Assembly (NCBI GenBank): GCA_965249785.1
Contig: CBDFMU010000023.1
Location: forward strand, 62,001-126,000
Source: M3007 sp965249785
GTDB taxonomy: Bacteria; Bacteroidota; Bacteroidia; Chitinophagales; Saprospiraceae
Direction of reading: 5' to 3'
Length of the DNA: 64,000 nucleotides
In this document: positions 26,361-34,389 of the stretch, piece after piece
How the letters are laid out: every line of letters begins with the position of its first letter
Position numbering within the stretch: position 1 is the first letter of the stretch
The notes under the pieces: generated by a model
Database searches by the model: none
What the model was told of the DNA's origin: nothing
Seen by the model: only the letters and a program-made list of their open reading frames with translations
Translations under genes and position numbers: made by a program

Positions 26361-27561
26361 CAACCCTATCAGGCAGGGTTGATTGATTCTAGGGCATAGC
26401 GATTTTTGGCAATAAATGTTGAATATGAAGTACAATTTAGGAGAATTTATATCCATGCTAGACGACCCTCGACGGAGTCAGGGACAACGTCATAGTCTTT
26501 ATAATGTGCTGTCGATCGTCATTATGGCCATCATAAGTGGTCATCAGGGTTTTCGTGGGTTTGAACGTTTTGCTAATGCCAATGCTTTGGAACTGACCCA
26601 GGCGTTGAACTTACAGCATGGCGTACCGACTTACCAGACCTTCTACACGATTCTGACGAGGTTGGGGTCTCAGCTGTCTGGTAATAAGTTTATTGATTGG
26701 GCACGGGCCTACCATGCGGAGTGGTCGGATGAATTTATATCGCTAGACGGTAAAGCAGTCAAATCGACCGTAAATGGCGGCAACACGGGGTTGCAGAACT
26801 TCTCGGCGGCGGTGAGTGCCTTTGGTCAACAAAGCGGTCTGGTCTATGGCACACAGCCTTTTGAAAACCGGGGATCGGGCGGGGAAGTGGAGGCTCTGCG
26901 CAAACTGGTGCAGGAATTAGGGTTGCAGGATAGAGTGTTTACCATGGATGCTGCGCACACCAAAAAAAAACTTTTGACCTGATGTTATCAATCGGCTGCC
27001 ACTTTCTATCACAGGTCAAGCGAAACTGTCCAGTGCTGTGGCAGGCCATAGCCGAGCACACGCGGGTGGCAACACCGATATCCACGCATGAATACGACCA
27101 AAAAGGACATGGTCGTCATGTGTACAGGCAGGTCGAACTGTATGGTCCGATGGCGGAGCAGCCATCTGGCTGGAATGGCATCCAACGAGTGGTCAAGGTT
27201 CGCCGATGGGGCACCAGACAAGGTACTCCCTTTGACGAAACGGCCTTTTATGTCCTGAGCAAGCCTATGGATGCGGCTGATCGGGTGGCAAAGGCCATCC
27301 AGTCCCATTGGACCATTGAGAACAACCTACACTGGGCCAAGGACGTAAACATGAAAGAGGATGCCACCACATTGCGTAAACATAGTCAAGTCTCCCTGTT
27401 GATACAATTAAATAATGTTATAGTCAACACATTGACTATCAATGGATATAAGGTGATAAAAAACACTTTCGCTAAATTCGCCAATAAAGTCAATGAACTC
27501 GCTAAGCTCTTCCAAAACCAAGGCAATACCTAGAATCAATCAACCCTGCCTGAAAGGGTTG
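26361..27561 (+). mobile_element. ISAs1-family insertion sequence with 33-bp terminal inverted repeats
   Basis: The left end (26361-26393: caaccctatcaggcagggtt followed by gattgattctagg) and the right end (27529-27561) are inverted copies matching at 32 of 33 bases. Each end is itself a partial hairpin (CAACCCT...AGGGTTG), and related CAACCCT-ttc-AGGGTTG hairpins occur outside. The element, about 1.2 kb, carries one transposase split in two frames. No clear target-site duplication can be picked out because the flanks are repetitive. Confidence 0.8.
26416..27533 (+). CDS. ISAs1-family DDE transposase, two frames joined at an A9 run
   Basis: Frame one (26416-26982) starts MLNMKYNLGEFISMLDDPRR and holds the associated N-terminal domain (DPRRSQGQRHSLYNVL) plus catalytic Asp residues in FISLDGKAVKS and FTMDAAHTKK. 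Frame two (to 27533) continues KTFDLMLSIGCHFLSQVKRN and holds the Glu in HWTIENNLHWAKDV. The switch falls at nine A residues (26962-26970). A -1 slip there gives MDAAHTKKKTFDLML, an uninterrupted family sequence of about 370 residues. Most ISAs1 transposases are a single ORF, so this may be a length change in the A-run rather than programmed frameshifting. Confidence 0.85.
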
Positions 27562-27679
27562 AACGGAGGTGCCTGAGCCTGGTTCAACCCTTTCAGGGTT
27601 GTTCCCCATCATTTTATCTGTTTCCCCGCATTTCATGCGGGGCTATTCATATTGAACCCTTTCAGGGTTTTGGTAACCT
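27541..27679. repeat. Hairpin modules right of the IS
   Basis: In order: CAACCCT-ttc-AGGGTTG (27584-27600), CCCCGCAT-ttc-ATGCGGGG followed by ctattcatatt, then AACCCT-ttc-AGGGTT. They are the inverted counterparts of the modules left of the IS and share the three-base GAA/TTC loop and gaatag tail. Confidence 0.75.
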
Positions 27680-27918
27680 AATGGAGGCTACATACAGTTA
27701 GGCTTCTATATCTTGCGTAACATCGGAGGTAATATTTTTTAAACTATGTGTTCTATGTGTACTAGGTGGTTGATAGCGGCGATTAGCAATTTATTTTGCC
27801 GTCCTGCAAAATTTAAAATAATTTGGTCCCCTACTTAACTGAACCTTTTTAAACGTTATGAACCACTTTAAACCGACTATAAAGAATAAGAACACTACTG
27901 TCAGTTTCTGAAATAGAA

Positions 27919-27962
27919 AAGAGTACATAAACAGGTAAAATAATTACTGTTTATGTACTCTT
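27919..27962. terminator. 16-bp stem hairpin downstream of the DUF6582 gene
   Basis: aagagtacataaacag at 27919-27934 pairs perfectly with 27947-27962 around a 12-base AT-rich loop. It lies about 60 nt after the DUF6582 stop and, read on the minus strand, is followed by ttttctattt, so it may terminate that gene. Confidence 0.6.
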
Positions 27963-28020
27963 CTGTGTTTCAAGTTAACCGTGTGTACTACTGTGGCAAA
28001 TTATAAAATAGCACTAATTT

Positions 28021-28296
28021 TTATTTGCCCAAATCCTTCCAGCTGGTCGCTTTCATATCCACATCATAGTGTGCAGCCGCTTTTTTAATATTAGCAAAAG
28101 CCAGTTCGCGGTCTGCATCGGAGACATCTTCTACTTGATCGAAGCGATTCAGCGCACTACGAACGTGTGAAGCATTGGTCAGCGGTTCTTTACGCTGTTT
28201 CGGAAATGCAAAAACGCTATCTGGTAGATCATCGCGTTTTTTAGAGTCGAGTTCGGCATTAGTAGTGTGAGGCTGCCAGGTGGTTTTGGTAGACAT
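28021..28296 (-). CDS. DUF6582-like small soluble protein
   Basis: 91 residues, highly charged. The block KKRDDLPDSVFAFPKQRKEP, then LTNASHVRSALNRFDQVEDV and SDADRELAFANIKKAAAHYD, is the conserved pattern of DUF6582, seen in stand-alone bacterial proteins and in phage-associated proteins. No signal peptide. Function unknown. The start ATG at 28296 is the only one that keeps the short N-terminal tail typical of the family. Confidence 0.8.
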   Translation of the reverse strand: MSTKTTWQPHTTNAELDSKKRDDLPDSVFAFPKQRKEPLTNASHVRSALNRFDQVEDVSDADRELAFANIKKAAAHYDVDMKATSWKDLGK

Positions 28297-28474
28297 GGTA
28301 AGTAGCTTTAAGTGAATGTAAAAGAGTAATTGGTACTAGAAAAGTTTAAAAAACTGTGCCGTGCCGACTATAAAGATTACAGGGACAACGCAATCTTACA
28401 TGGCATGAAAATTTAATAAACTTTTCCGGTAAATTCTATTAGCCACTATATTCGTCATTTTACATTTTAACACT

Positions 28475-28747
28475 ATGAAAACGAAATATCTGCTTCCTGC
28501 TACCCTAATTGTCGTTCTACTATTGAGTCTATCGGCCTGCGCACCAGTGGGTATGTCAGAGCAGCGCTACGGCTTTCTATATGGTATTCTACATGGCTGG
28601 CTGCTGTATGCGGCTGTCATTAGCAAAGTACTCGGCATGGACTTCGACATTTATGCCCACAACAATACCGGCGTATGGTATTGGGTAGGCTATGCGATTG
28701 GCGTATTTAGTATTGGTGGTGGCATTTTTTCGTCACGCCGACGGTAA
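28475..28747 (+). CDS. Small lipoprotein/membrane protein, unknown
   Basis: 90 residues. MKTKYLLPATLIVVLLLSLS leads to SACAPVG, a lipoprotein box (Cys about 22), followed by two further hydrophobic segments (YGILHGWLLYAAVISKVLGM and VWYWVGYAIGVFSIGGGIFS) and an SSRRR end. Similar short proteins with LHG and WYW..G are widespread in Bacteroidota without assigned function. TATATTCG at about 28449 is a possible -7 element. The end overlaps the convergent hydrolase gene by 15 nt. Confidence 0.75.
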   Translation: MKTKYLLPATLIVVLLLSLSACAPVGMSEQRYGFLYGILHGWLLYAAVISKVLGMDFDIYAHNNTGVWYWVGYAIGVFSIGGGIFSSRRR

Positions 28748-30232
28748 GGGTGCCGTCAGCCATTCATATATTTGCTGATTTACTGCCTCTTTTTGGAAAA
28801 AATTGAGGTGATGGGTATTAGTTTCTGCGCCATATATTTTTAGTCGCGTTTCTGGAACAGGAAATCCCGCCGCTTCCGGGTCCATCCCGTAGCAGCCCTT
28901 GGTTGGCACCACGAGGTCACTATCTTCGCCAAAAATTTTACCAATTGTTTTTATCAATAAAGACTTTCCAAAACCGACCGCTGTGTCAGCATCCGTCGGT
29001 TGATAATGAGCGGCTAAAGCATAGTAATCAGTACCTGGCTTGGGTGCCGCATTCAATGCTTTGATAGCATCTCCGCCTGGTAGCATAGACTGTAAGCCGG
29101 GAAGTGCCTGCAAGGTGCCGCCGCCCACTACTTTGATCAAAGTAATCAGTGCCTCCATCGTGATCGTGTAAGGATTGTCGGGCAGGCCGTCCAGTAGATT
29201 CGTGTAGGTATCAATGAGATTCATCCAGTTGCTTTTATCAGTCAGGATGGTCCCGTTGTTTGGTCCAGCCACAAAAACTGCCCGATGCACCGTCATAGTT
29301 TTATCGGTGGTATTCAGCGCATTATAGCGTTCGCACAGCTCTCTTCCCACCAGACCGCCGCGACTATGCGTAATAATATCCAGGTCCAGATTTTTAATTT
29401 CCGCAGGCAGCATACGCAATAGTTCCTGCACATTTTCCTCTGGAGAATGATGCAAAGTAGGATGGTTGAAAGCAAAAATGCGCCCTTCATAGTGAGCCGC
29501 CAGTTTGGTCATCACGTCACTGTAAATAAGGCCGGCAAAAGCCCCATCGCCGGTACTGAAGGTGCCATGCAGCAGTAGCAATGCGCGGCCATTGGCCATA
29601 CGATCCCAGGGTATATTGTCGCTAAATTTCCCCGGCTCCACCAAGTAGAGGCCATACGGACGGTGCCGATCTTCCCATTTTTTAACGAATACTTCCGCCA
29701 GATCGCCCACTATTTCGTCCGTTTTCCAGCTAAGTACCTTCACCAGCTTGCGAATGCCCACCGTGATGACCCCGCGACTACCCGTTTTTTCGGCCACCGG
29801 CAAATCCTGATTTTCAACAGGCAGGTAAAAAGAAGTGTGTTGCGCTTCGGTCTTGGCGGGCCAAATCCAGCGAGAAACGCCGTTTTCGTCCGTGTATAAA
29901 ACTACCGACTGCATATTGTTGGGTAGCGAGGGTGTAGTCAGTTCCAGCGCCGATTCTGCCTGTGCCGTTTCGAGGATTTGCGCCCCGCCGCGCGTCTTGG
30001 TATCGGTAGCACCGCTGATATTTATCTCGAACTGGGCAGAAAGTTCTACTCCACTTCTATCCAGCGCGGTCAAAAAAGGCTGGCCTGGCTGGTTGGCTAA
30101 TCCGGCAGATCGGGTTTGGGCGATGGGTTCTACTTTACGGACTTGACCTTCGATACCCGGTGCGCGTAAAGTATAGCCTGCGGCTAATGGCACCGCTTGG
30201 TAGCTACCGTCGAATTGTATTTCATTGGTCAT
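28733..30232 (-). CDS. Alpha/beta-hydrolase with lipase-like core
   Basis: 499 residues from MTNEIQFDGSYQAVPLAAGY at 30232; the frame is open to 30304, but that extension is hydrophobic without a clear signal. The N-terminal 200 residues form an uncharacterised domain. The hydrolase core begins at RALLLLHGTFSTGDGAFAG (oxyanion HG), with nucleophile DIITHSRGGLVGRELC (Ser in HSRGG), a following FVAGPNNGT, and a probable catalytic His in ETNTHHLNFF near the C-terminus. This layout matches esterase/lipase proteins of the DUF7379 kind, some of which are linked with CHAT or caspase-like systems; none is seen here. The cytoplasmic location follows from the missing signal. Confidence 0.8.
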   Translation of the reverse strand: MTNEIQFDGSYQAVPLAAGYTLRAPGIEGQVRKVEPIAQTRSAGLANQPGQPFLTALDRSGVELSAQFEINISGATDTKTRGGAQILETAQAESALELTTPSLPNNMQSVVLYTDENGVSRWIWPAKTEAQHTSFYLPVENQDLPVAEKTGSRGVITVGIRKLVKVLSWKTDEIVGDLAEVFVKKWEDRHRPYGLYLVEPGKFSDNIPWDRMANGRALLLLHGTFSTGDGAFAGLIYSDVMTKLAAHYEGRIFAFNHPTLHHSPEENVQELLRMLPAEIKNLDLDIITHSRGGLVGRELCERYNALNTTDKTMTVHRAVFVAGPNNGTILTDKSNWMNLIDTYTNLLDGLPDNPYTITMEALITLIKVVGGGTLQALPGLQSMLPGGDAIKALNAAPKPGTDYYALAAHYQPTDADTAVGFGKSLLIKTIGKIFGEDSDLVVPTKGCYGMDPEAAGFPVPETRLKIYGAETNTHHLNFFQKEAVNQQIYEWLTAPLPSA

Positions 30233-30435
30233 AATAAACAGGATGTGGTGAGGAAGCAAAAGTAAATCGCCAACCGCATATTTGATATTAATTGGCAAAA
30301 TCAACCTGCTGACGCTAGATTTTCTACGTTATTGCTCAAAAGCAACTTTTATCCGGTTTTTATTAACAACTTTTTCCCCTTTGAAAACCGAACTTTGCCG
30401 CTGGATATATCGCCCTGGAAAAACCAAATTGCTGA

Positions 30436-30512
30436 TCAGGACGTTTATAATATAGTCAACGCAAAGCGGTTATGAACGAAAGATAAATGCAACGTGCTGA
30501 CAATCAAATATA
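30436..30512. repeat. 75-bp dispersed repeat, copy 1 (inverted relative to 54466)
   Basis: Read on the minus strand this gives gttgatatatttgattgtca, gcac, tgcattta, then aaccgctttgcgttgacta. The plus strand at 54466-54542 is the same apart from scattered changes. The gap 30305-30636 otherwise holds only the hairpin repeat at 30522 and the CTCAAC motif before the MbnP gene. Confidence 0.65.
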
Positions 30513-30521
30513 TCAACTTTA

Positions 30522-30550
30522 CCCGCCGAAGCCCTTTTCGGGCGAAGGAG
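30522..30550. repeat. CGCCGAAGCC-type hairpin repeat, copy 2
   Basis: CCCGCCGAAGCCC-tttt-CGGGCGAAGGAG, related to 10401-10428 and 48864-48893. It lies in the leader region of the MbnP gene. Confidence 0.55.
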
Positions 30551-30636
30551 GTGCTTAACGTTCTCCACCTCTCAACGCCTACTATAAGTTGAAAGCCTCC
30601 CTTTACCATCTTTCAGGAAAAATTAAAAACACTAAT

Positions 30637-31404
30637 ATGAAATTTATGTCTCGTTTCTTGCCTTTGCTTCTGATTACACTGTTCGCTGCTTGTGGTAAAG
30701 ATGACTCTAAACCCGTGAGTACCGATACTGGCACGTTGCTGCTTCACTTGCACACTAACGTGGGAGACAATGAAGTAGGGGATTACGGCACCGTTTATAC
30801 GACTAATACTGGTCGTAAAATCTCTTTAAGCCTGGCACAAATGTATCTGTCTGATTTTCAACTGGTTCGGGCAGATGGCTCTTTTTACAAGGTTTCAGAC
30901 AAAAAAACTCTCCAGGAACTCGAAACCGAAGACTACTCCCTCGGCGAGGTGCCTGTGGGCAACTATAAAGCCGTCCTTTTTCACCTCGGCTTTGATGCGA
31001 CTCAAAATCTGGCGGCTCCATCTACCGATCCTGCTCTGCTTGATCGGTCCGATATGTGGTTTGGTGCTGCTCCACAACCAGATGGCTACGTTTTCCTGCA
31101 CGTCAAAGGTATGGTGGATCCCACTCCCAATGCTTCGGGCACTGTGGCGCAAATGCAGCCATTCGACTATAAAATCGGGACTAGCTCCAACTATATCCTT
31201 ATAAATTTGCCGGATAAGGCGTTTACCGTCGAGAAAGGTCAAGCTGCCTACGTGCACTTAGTAGCCGATTATAGCAAGATTTTTGATGGTATTGACATCA
31301 GCCAGCCTAGTAATCTATCGGTGGCGACTGCCGCCGAAAACAGTGTCATGCCGGGTACCTGGATTACCAATAATATTTCGTTGCTGTTCCGTTACGAAGA
31401 TTAA
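30637..31404 (+). CDS. MbnP-family lipoprotein
   Basis: 255 residues starting MKFMSRFLPLLLITLFAACG (Cys about 19). The mature part has the MbnP pattern: LLLHLHTNVGDNEVG, YTTNTGRKISLSLAQMYLSD, the YSLGEVPVGNYKAVLFHLGF block, MWFGAAPQPDGYVFLHVKG, and GQAAYVHLVADYSKIFDGID. MbnP proteins are periplasmic partners in copper/methanobactin-linked loci, usually beside the dihaem peroxidase MbnH; in Bacteroidota they are common without methanobactin genes. Here the partner, three nt downstream, is a short haem-site lipoprotein instead. The frame is open to a TTG at 30589, but the lipoprotein signal fixes the start at 30637. Confidence 0.87.
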   Translation: MKFMSRFLPLLLITLFAACGKDDSKPVSTDTGTLLLHLHTNVGDNEVGDYGTVYTTNTGRKISLSLAQMYLSDFQLVRADGSFYKVSDKKTLQELETEDYSLGEVPVGNYKAVLFHLGFDATQNLAAPSTDPALLDRSDMWFGAAPQPDGYVFLHVKGMVDPTPNASGTVAQMQPFDYKIGTSSNYILINLPDKAFTVEKGQAAYVHLVADYSKIFDGIDISQPSNLSVATAAENSVMPGTWITNNISLLFRYED

Positions 31405-31407
31405 TTT

Positions 31408-31794
31408 ATGCGCACCGCAATTATTTGTTTTTTTGTGCTGGCTGCACTGACCAGTAGTTGTACCTATGATCATGAGGCGCCTACTACTTGTGAGTTACCA
31501 GATACGGTTTCGTTCAGCCGGGACATTCAGCCGATTTTTGCGGCCCATTGCACGGATATTTCTTGTCACGTAGGAAATGTTCCTGCCGGAGGCCTCAATC
31601 TGGAGCCGGATAACGCGTATGATGAATTGAGCAATCCGCGCAGCGGCTATGTAGATACGCTTGATCCGCATATTAGTCTGCTGTATGCACAGATGATTTC
31701 GGTATCCACGCCTATGCCTCCGAGCGGAAATCTGGATGACTGTACTACTGATTTGGTATTAAAGTGGATTGCACAAAAGGCAAAGAATAATTAG
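31408..31794 (+). CDS. Small cytochrome-c-like lipoprotein with CX4CH site
   Basis: 128 residues with lipoprotein signal MRTAIICFFVLAALTSSC (Cys about 18). SFSRDIQPIFAAHCTDISCH is the usual start of a small haem c domain, but the site reads C-T-D-I-S-C-H, four residues between cysteines instead of two. The later PMPPSGNLDDC matches the methionine-ligand loop of this family, and the end DLVLKWIAQKAKNN is the last helix. Either haem is attached to a CX4CH site, as known for a few cytochromes, or binding is lost. It starts three nt after the MbnP gene, so the two are surely co-expressed. Confidence 0.82.
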   Translation: MRTAIICFFVLAALTSSCTYDHEAPTTCELPDTVSFSRDIQPIFAAHCTDISCHVGNVPAGGLNLEPDNAYDELSNPRSGYVDTLDPHISLLYAQMISVSTPMPPSGNLDDCTTDLVLKWIAQKAKNN

Positions 31795-31800
31795 TAGAAT

Positions 31801-31849
31801 GTAGTGATAATGATAGTCTCACTTCTAGTGAGACTATCACTATCACTAC
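31801..31849. terminator. 22-bp stem hairpin between convergent genes
   Basis: 31801-31822 pairs with 31828-31849 (21 of 22) around the loop ttcta. It sits seven bases after the stop of the haem lipoprotein and overlaps the stop of pgl, so it probably terminates both. Confidence 0.8.
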
Positions 31850-32571
31850 CTCTCCAACAACCCTGCCGCCGTTTCATCCAGAAACCAATGCACTTCCCCG
31901 GCACTCGGCTGAATACGCTGTGCGGGATACTGGTCTAAATCCTGCTCTCCTTTTAGTACGTGCCGCACCGCTTCGGCCTTATCTTCTCCATACACTAAAA
32001 AGGCTATTTGCCGCGCTTGATTAATCATTGGCGCGGTCATCGTAATACGATACACCTGTTGTTTTTCCAGAAATACTGATTTTATGGAAATAGAGTCTTC
32101 TGCTAAAACGGAACTAAATGGAAATAAAGATGCCGTGTGTGCATCCGGCCCTAAGCCTAATAACACTAAATCGAATCTAATTGGTTGATCTTTAAAATGC
32201 GCGGCTATGGTGTGCATGTAATCTTGCGCGGCTTCTTCTGGTGAAAAATTAGTATTAACTTGAAAAATTTGGGTCGGCGCAACCTGCATCGGATCAAACA
32301 AGGCTTTTTGAACCATTAAAGCATTACTTTCAGGATCATCGGCTGGTACGTAGCGTTCGTCACCAAAGAAGAAGTAGATTTTCTGCCAATCTATTTGCTG
32401 GTTATATTCCGGCGAGGCTAATAACTCATATAGTTTCTTTGGTGAACGCCCTCCTGATAGAGACACATTGCATTCACCACGTTCGGCAATAGCTTTTTTA
32501 GCAACTTCTACAAAGAAGCTGGCCAGTGCGGTTAGTAGTTCTGGTTCGGTTTCGAAAATCTGGATGTCCAT
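31846..32571 (-). CDS. pgl: 6-phosphogluconolactonase
   Basis: 241 residues of the DevB/SOL type. The enzyme hydrolyses 6-phosphogluconolactone, the second step of the oxidative pentose phosphate pathway. Signature blocks are NVSLSGGRSPKKLYELLAS, IYFFGDERYVPADDPESN, and LLGLGPDAHTASLFPFS with the catalytic-region histidine. It follows zwf on the same strand with a gap of 141 nt, which matches the metabolic order and suggests co-expression. The usual family length is about 230-250. Confidence 0.96.
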   Translation of the reverse strand: MDIQIFETEPELLTALASFFVEVAKKAIAERGECNVSLSGGRSPKKLYELLASPEYNQQIDWQKIYFFFGDERYVPADDPESNALMVQKALFDPMQVAPTQIFQVNTNFSPEEAAQDYMHTIAAHFKDQPIRFDLVLLGLGPDAHTASLFPFSSVLAEDSISIKSVFLEKQQVYRITMTAPMINQARQIAFLVYGEDKAEAVRHVLKGEQDLDQYPAQRIQPSAGEVHWFLDETAAGLLER

Positions 32572-32712
32572 AGATTGATAAGTGAGGTGCCGTTTATTTT
32601 TAATGAGATATTTTCACGCTACGTTTGTCCTCCTGAACACACCGTGACGTGGACAGTTCCCAACAGGAGGACAAAAGCGACTTGTTCTGGGATATAATTA
32701 AGCTTACTCCTA

Positions 32713-34227
32713 CTACTTCTTAGGCTTCATTGGCAGAGTAAACCAGTGATAACCATCGCGGGCAATCAAGGCCTCCGCCAATTCTGGTCCCCAGGAACCA
32801 GCCGAATAATTAGGGAAACTAAGGCTTTTCTTGGATTCCCAGGAAGACAACACCGGCATCAATAATTCCCAGGCAGCTTCTACCTGGTCGGCGCGCATAA
32901 AGAGCGTTTGGTCGGCCATCATAATTTCCAGCAGTAGCGTTTCATAGGCTTCCGGGGCTTCGCTGCTATAAGTACCTTCATAATTAAATACCATATCTAC
33001 CGTATTCAGCACCATATCCAAACCGGGCCGCTTGGCTTGCAGTTGCAGGCGAATACTCATTTCTGGTTGAATACTAATAATCAGTCGGTTTTGCTGCCAA
33101 TTATCGGCGGATTCGGGCGGAAATACCCGGTGCGGCACATCCTTGAACTGGATACTAATAATAGAAGCCGACTGGTGCAAATGTTTACCCGTACGCACAT
33201 AAAATGGAATGTCGTGCCAACGCCAATTATCTACAAAAAACTTGAGCGCGGCAAAAGTCTCCGTGTTAGATTGTGGGTCCACTTTGTTCTCTTCCCGATA
33301 GCCTACTACTTCCTTGCCTTCTATCCAGCCGCCGCTATATTGCCCGCGCACGGTCATCAGCCTGACTTCCTCCGGGGTGAAGCGACGCATAGCCCGCAAC
33401 ACTTCTACTTTGCGATTGCGCACTTCTTCGGCATTAAAATTAATGGGCGTTTCCATCGCGATCAGGCAAAGCAGTTGCAGCACGTGATTCTGCACCATAT
33501 CGCGCAGCGCACCCGCACCTTCGTAGTAGTCGCCCCGATCTTCCACGCCCAATTGTTCGGTGACTGAAATCTGCACATGTTCTATATAATTTCTATTCCA
33601 GATCGGTTCCAAGATAGAATTGGCGAAACGAAATGCCATGATATTTTGCACCGTCTCTTTACCGAGATAATGGTCAATACGGTAAATCTGTTTTTCATCA
33701 AAATTCTGCGACAATAACGCATTCAGCGACTTAGCCGATTCCAGATCGTGGCCAAACGGTTTTTCCACCACAATGCGGGTGAGGTCGGGATTTTCAGACA
33801 ACTTGTTTTTGGCAATATTCGCCGCAATAATGGGGAAGAAATTAGGGGACACGGCCAAATAATAGATGACCTGTGGCTCTTGTTGCCAGTCCGTTTGGCA
33901 CTGCCGAATATGGGTACCGAAATCCTGATAAGCTTTGCTGTCTTTTACGTCAGCAATTTGGTAGGAAAGATGCGCCGCAAACGAGTCCCATTTGCTTTTC
34001 AACACTTTGCCGTTGCGGGAGTGTTCGTTCACGCCTTCCAGCATTTTCTCCCGAAAAGCCTCGTCGGTCAGCGGCGTCCGCCCGGTGCCGATGATAGCGA
34101 ATTGTTCGGGCAACCAGTTGTCCAGGAACAGATTATAGAGCGCAGGGGTGATTTTGCGCGAGTTTAGGTCGCCGGTGGCACCAAAGATGACAAAGACGGT
34201 GGGACGGGATTTTATGGTGGAAATCAT
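32713..34227 (-). CDS. zwf: Glucose-6-phosphate 1-dehydrogenase
   Basis: 504 residues from MISTIKSRPTVFVIFGATGD at 34227. Motifs are the NAD(P) site IFGATGDLNSRK, the active-site signature RIDHYLGKETVQN, and VEKPFGHDLESAKSLN. The enzyme oxidises glucose 6-phosphate to the lactone, supplying NADPH. An upstream in-frame ATG at 34284 would add residues encoded by the CTCAAC repeat leader (NNLNPLNILNKF), so the internal ATG directly before the conserved start is chosen. pgl follows on the same strand. Confidence 0.97.
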   Translation of the reverse strand: MISTIKSRPTVFVIFGATGDLNSRKITPALYNLFLDNWLPEQFAIIGTGRTPLTDEAFREKMLEGVNEHSRNGKVLKSKWDSFAAHLSYQIADVKDSKAYQDFGTHIRQCQTDWQQEPQVIYYLAVSPNFFPIIAANIAKNKLSENPDLTRIVVEKPFGHDLESAKSLNALLSQNFDEKQIYRIDHYLGKETVQNIMAFRFANSILEPIWNRNYIEHVQISVTEQLGVEDRGDYYEGAGALRDMVQNHVLQLLCLIAMETPINFNAEEVRNRKVEVLRAMRRFTPEEVRLMTVRGQYSGGWIEGKEVVGYREENKVDPQSNTETFAALKFFVDNWRWHDIPFYVRTGKHLHQSASIISIQFKDVPHRVFPPESADNWQQNRLIISIQPEMSIRLQLQAKRPGLDMVLNTVDMVFNYEGTYSSEAPEAYETLLLEIMMADQTLFMRADQVEAAWELLMPVLSSWESKKSLSFPNYSAGSWGPELAEALIARDGYHWFTLPMKPKK

Positions 34228-34233
34228 GCGAAA

Positions 34234-34272
34234 TTTGTTGAGAATGTTGAGAGGGTTGAGGTTGTTGAGAAC
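34234..34272. repeat. 9-bp tandem motif before zwf
   Basis: In the sense of zwf: ctcaacaac, ctcaaccct, ctcaacatt, ctcaacaaa, then tttcgc and ATG. Four perfect copies of CTCAACNNN end within 10 bases of the start codon. Confidence 0.8.
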
Positions 34273-34389
34273 AACAGAACCCAAGTATTATTGCTAATTT
34301 ATAGAGGTGAATTGGGGTCGTATTTAGGCAAAAAACTGTATGTAAAGTAATCAGGATCAATATCTCCACATTCTCAATTTCCTCAACTC

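Larger units (their letters stand above)
26146..27823. repeat. Mirrored nest of inverted repeats around an ISAs1 copy
   Basis: The same modules occur in mirror order on both sides. Outermost is aattattttaaattt at 26146-26160 and its complement at 27809-27823. Next is the AACCACATAGAACACATAG text at 26236-26262, complemented at about 27744-27771. Next is TGATGTTACGCA at 26279-26290, complemented at 27714-27724. Inside are short hairpins with GAA/TTC loops, then the IS inverted repeats. The parts outside the IS hold no other gene: 26090-26415 and 27534-27823 consist of these repeats. Confidence 0.7.

Noticed and set aside
26298..27679. CRISPR array
   Set aside because: Repeats are short variable hairpins with no even spacing and no cas genes.
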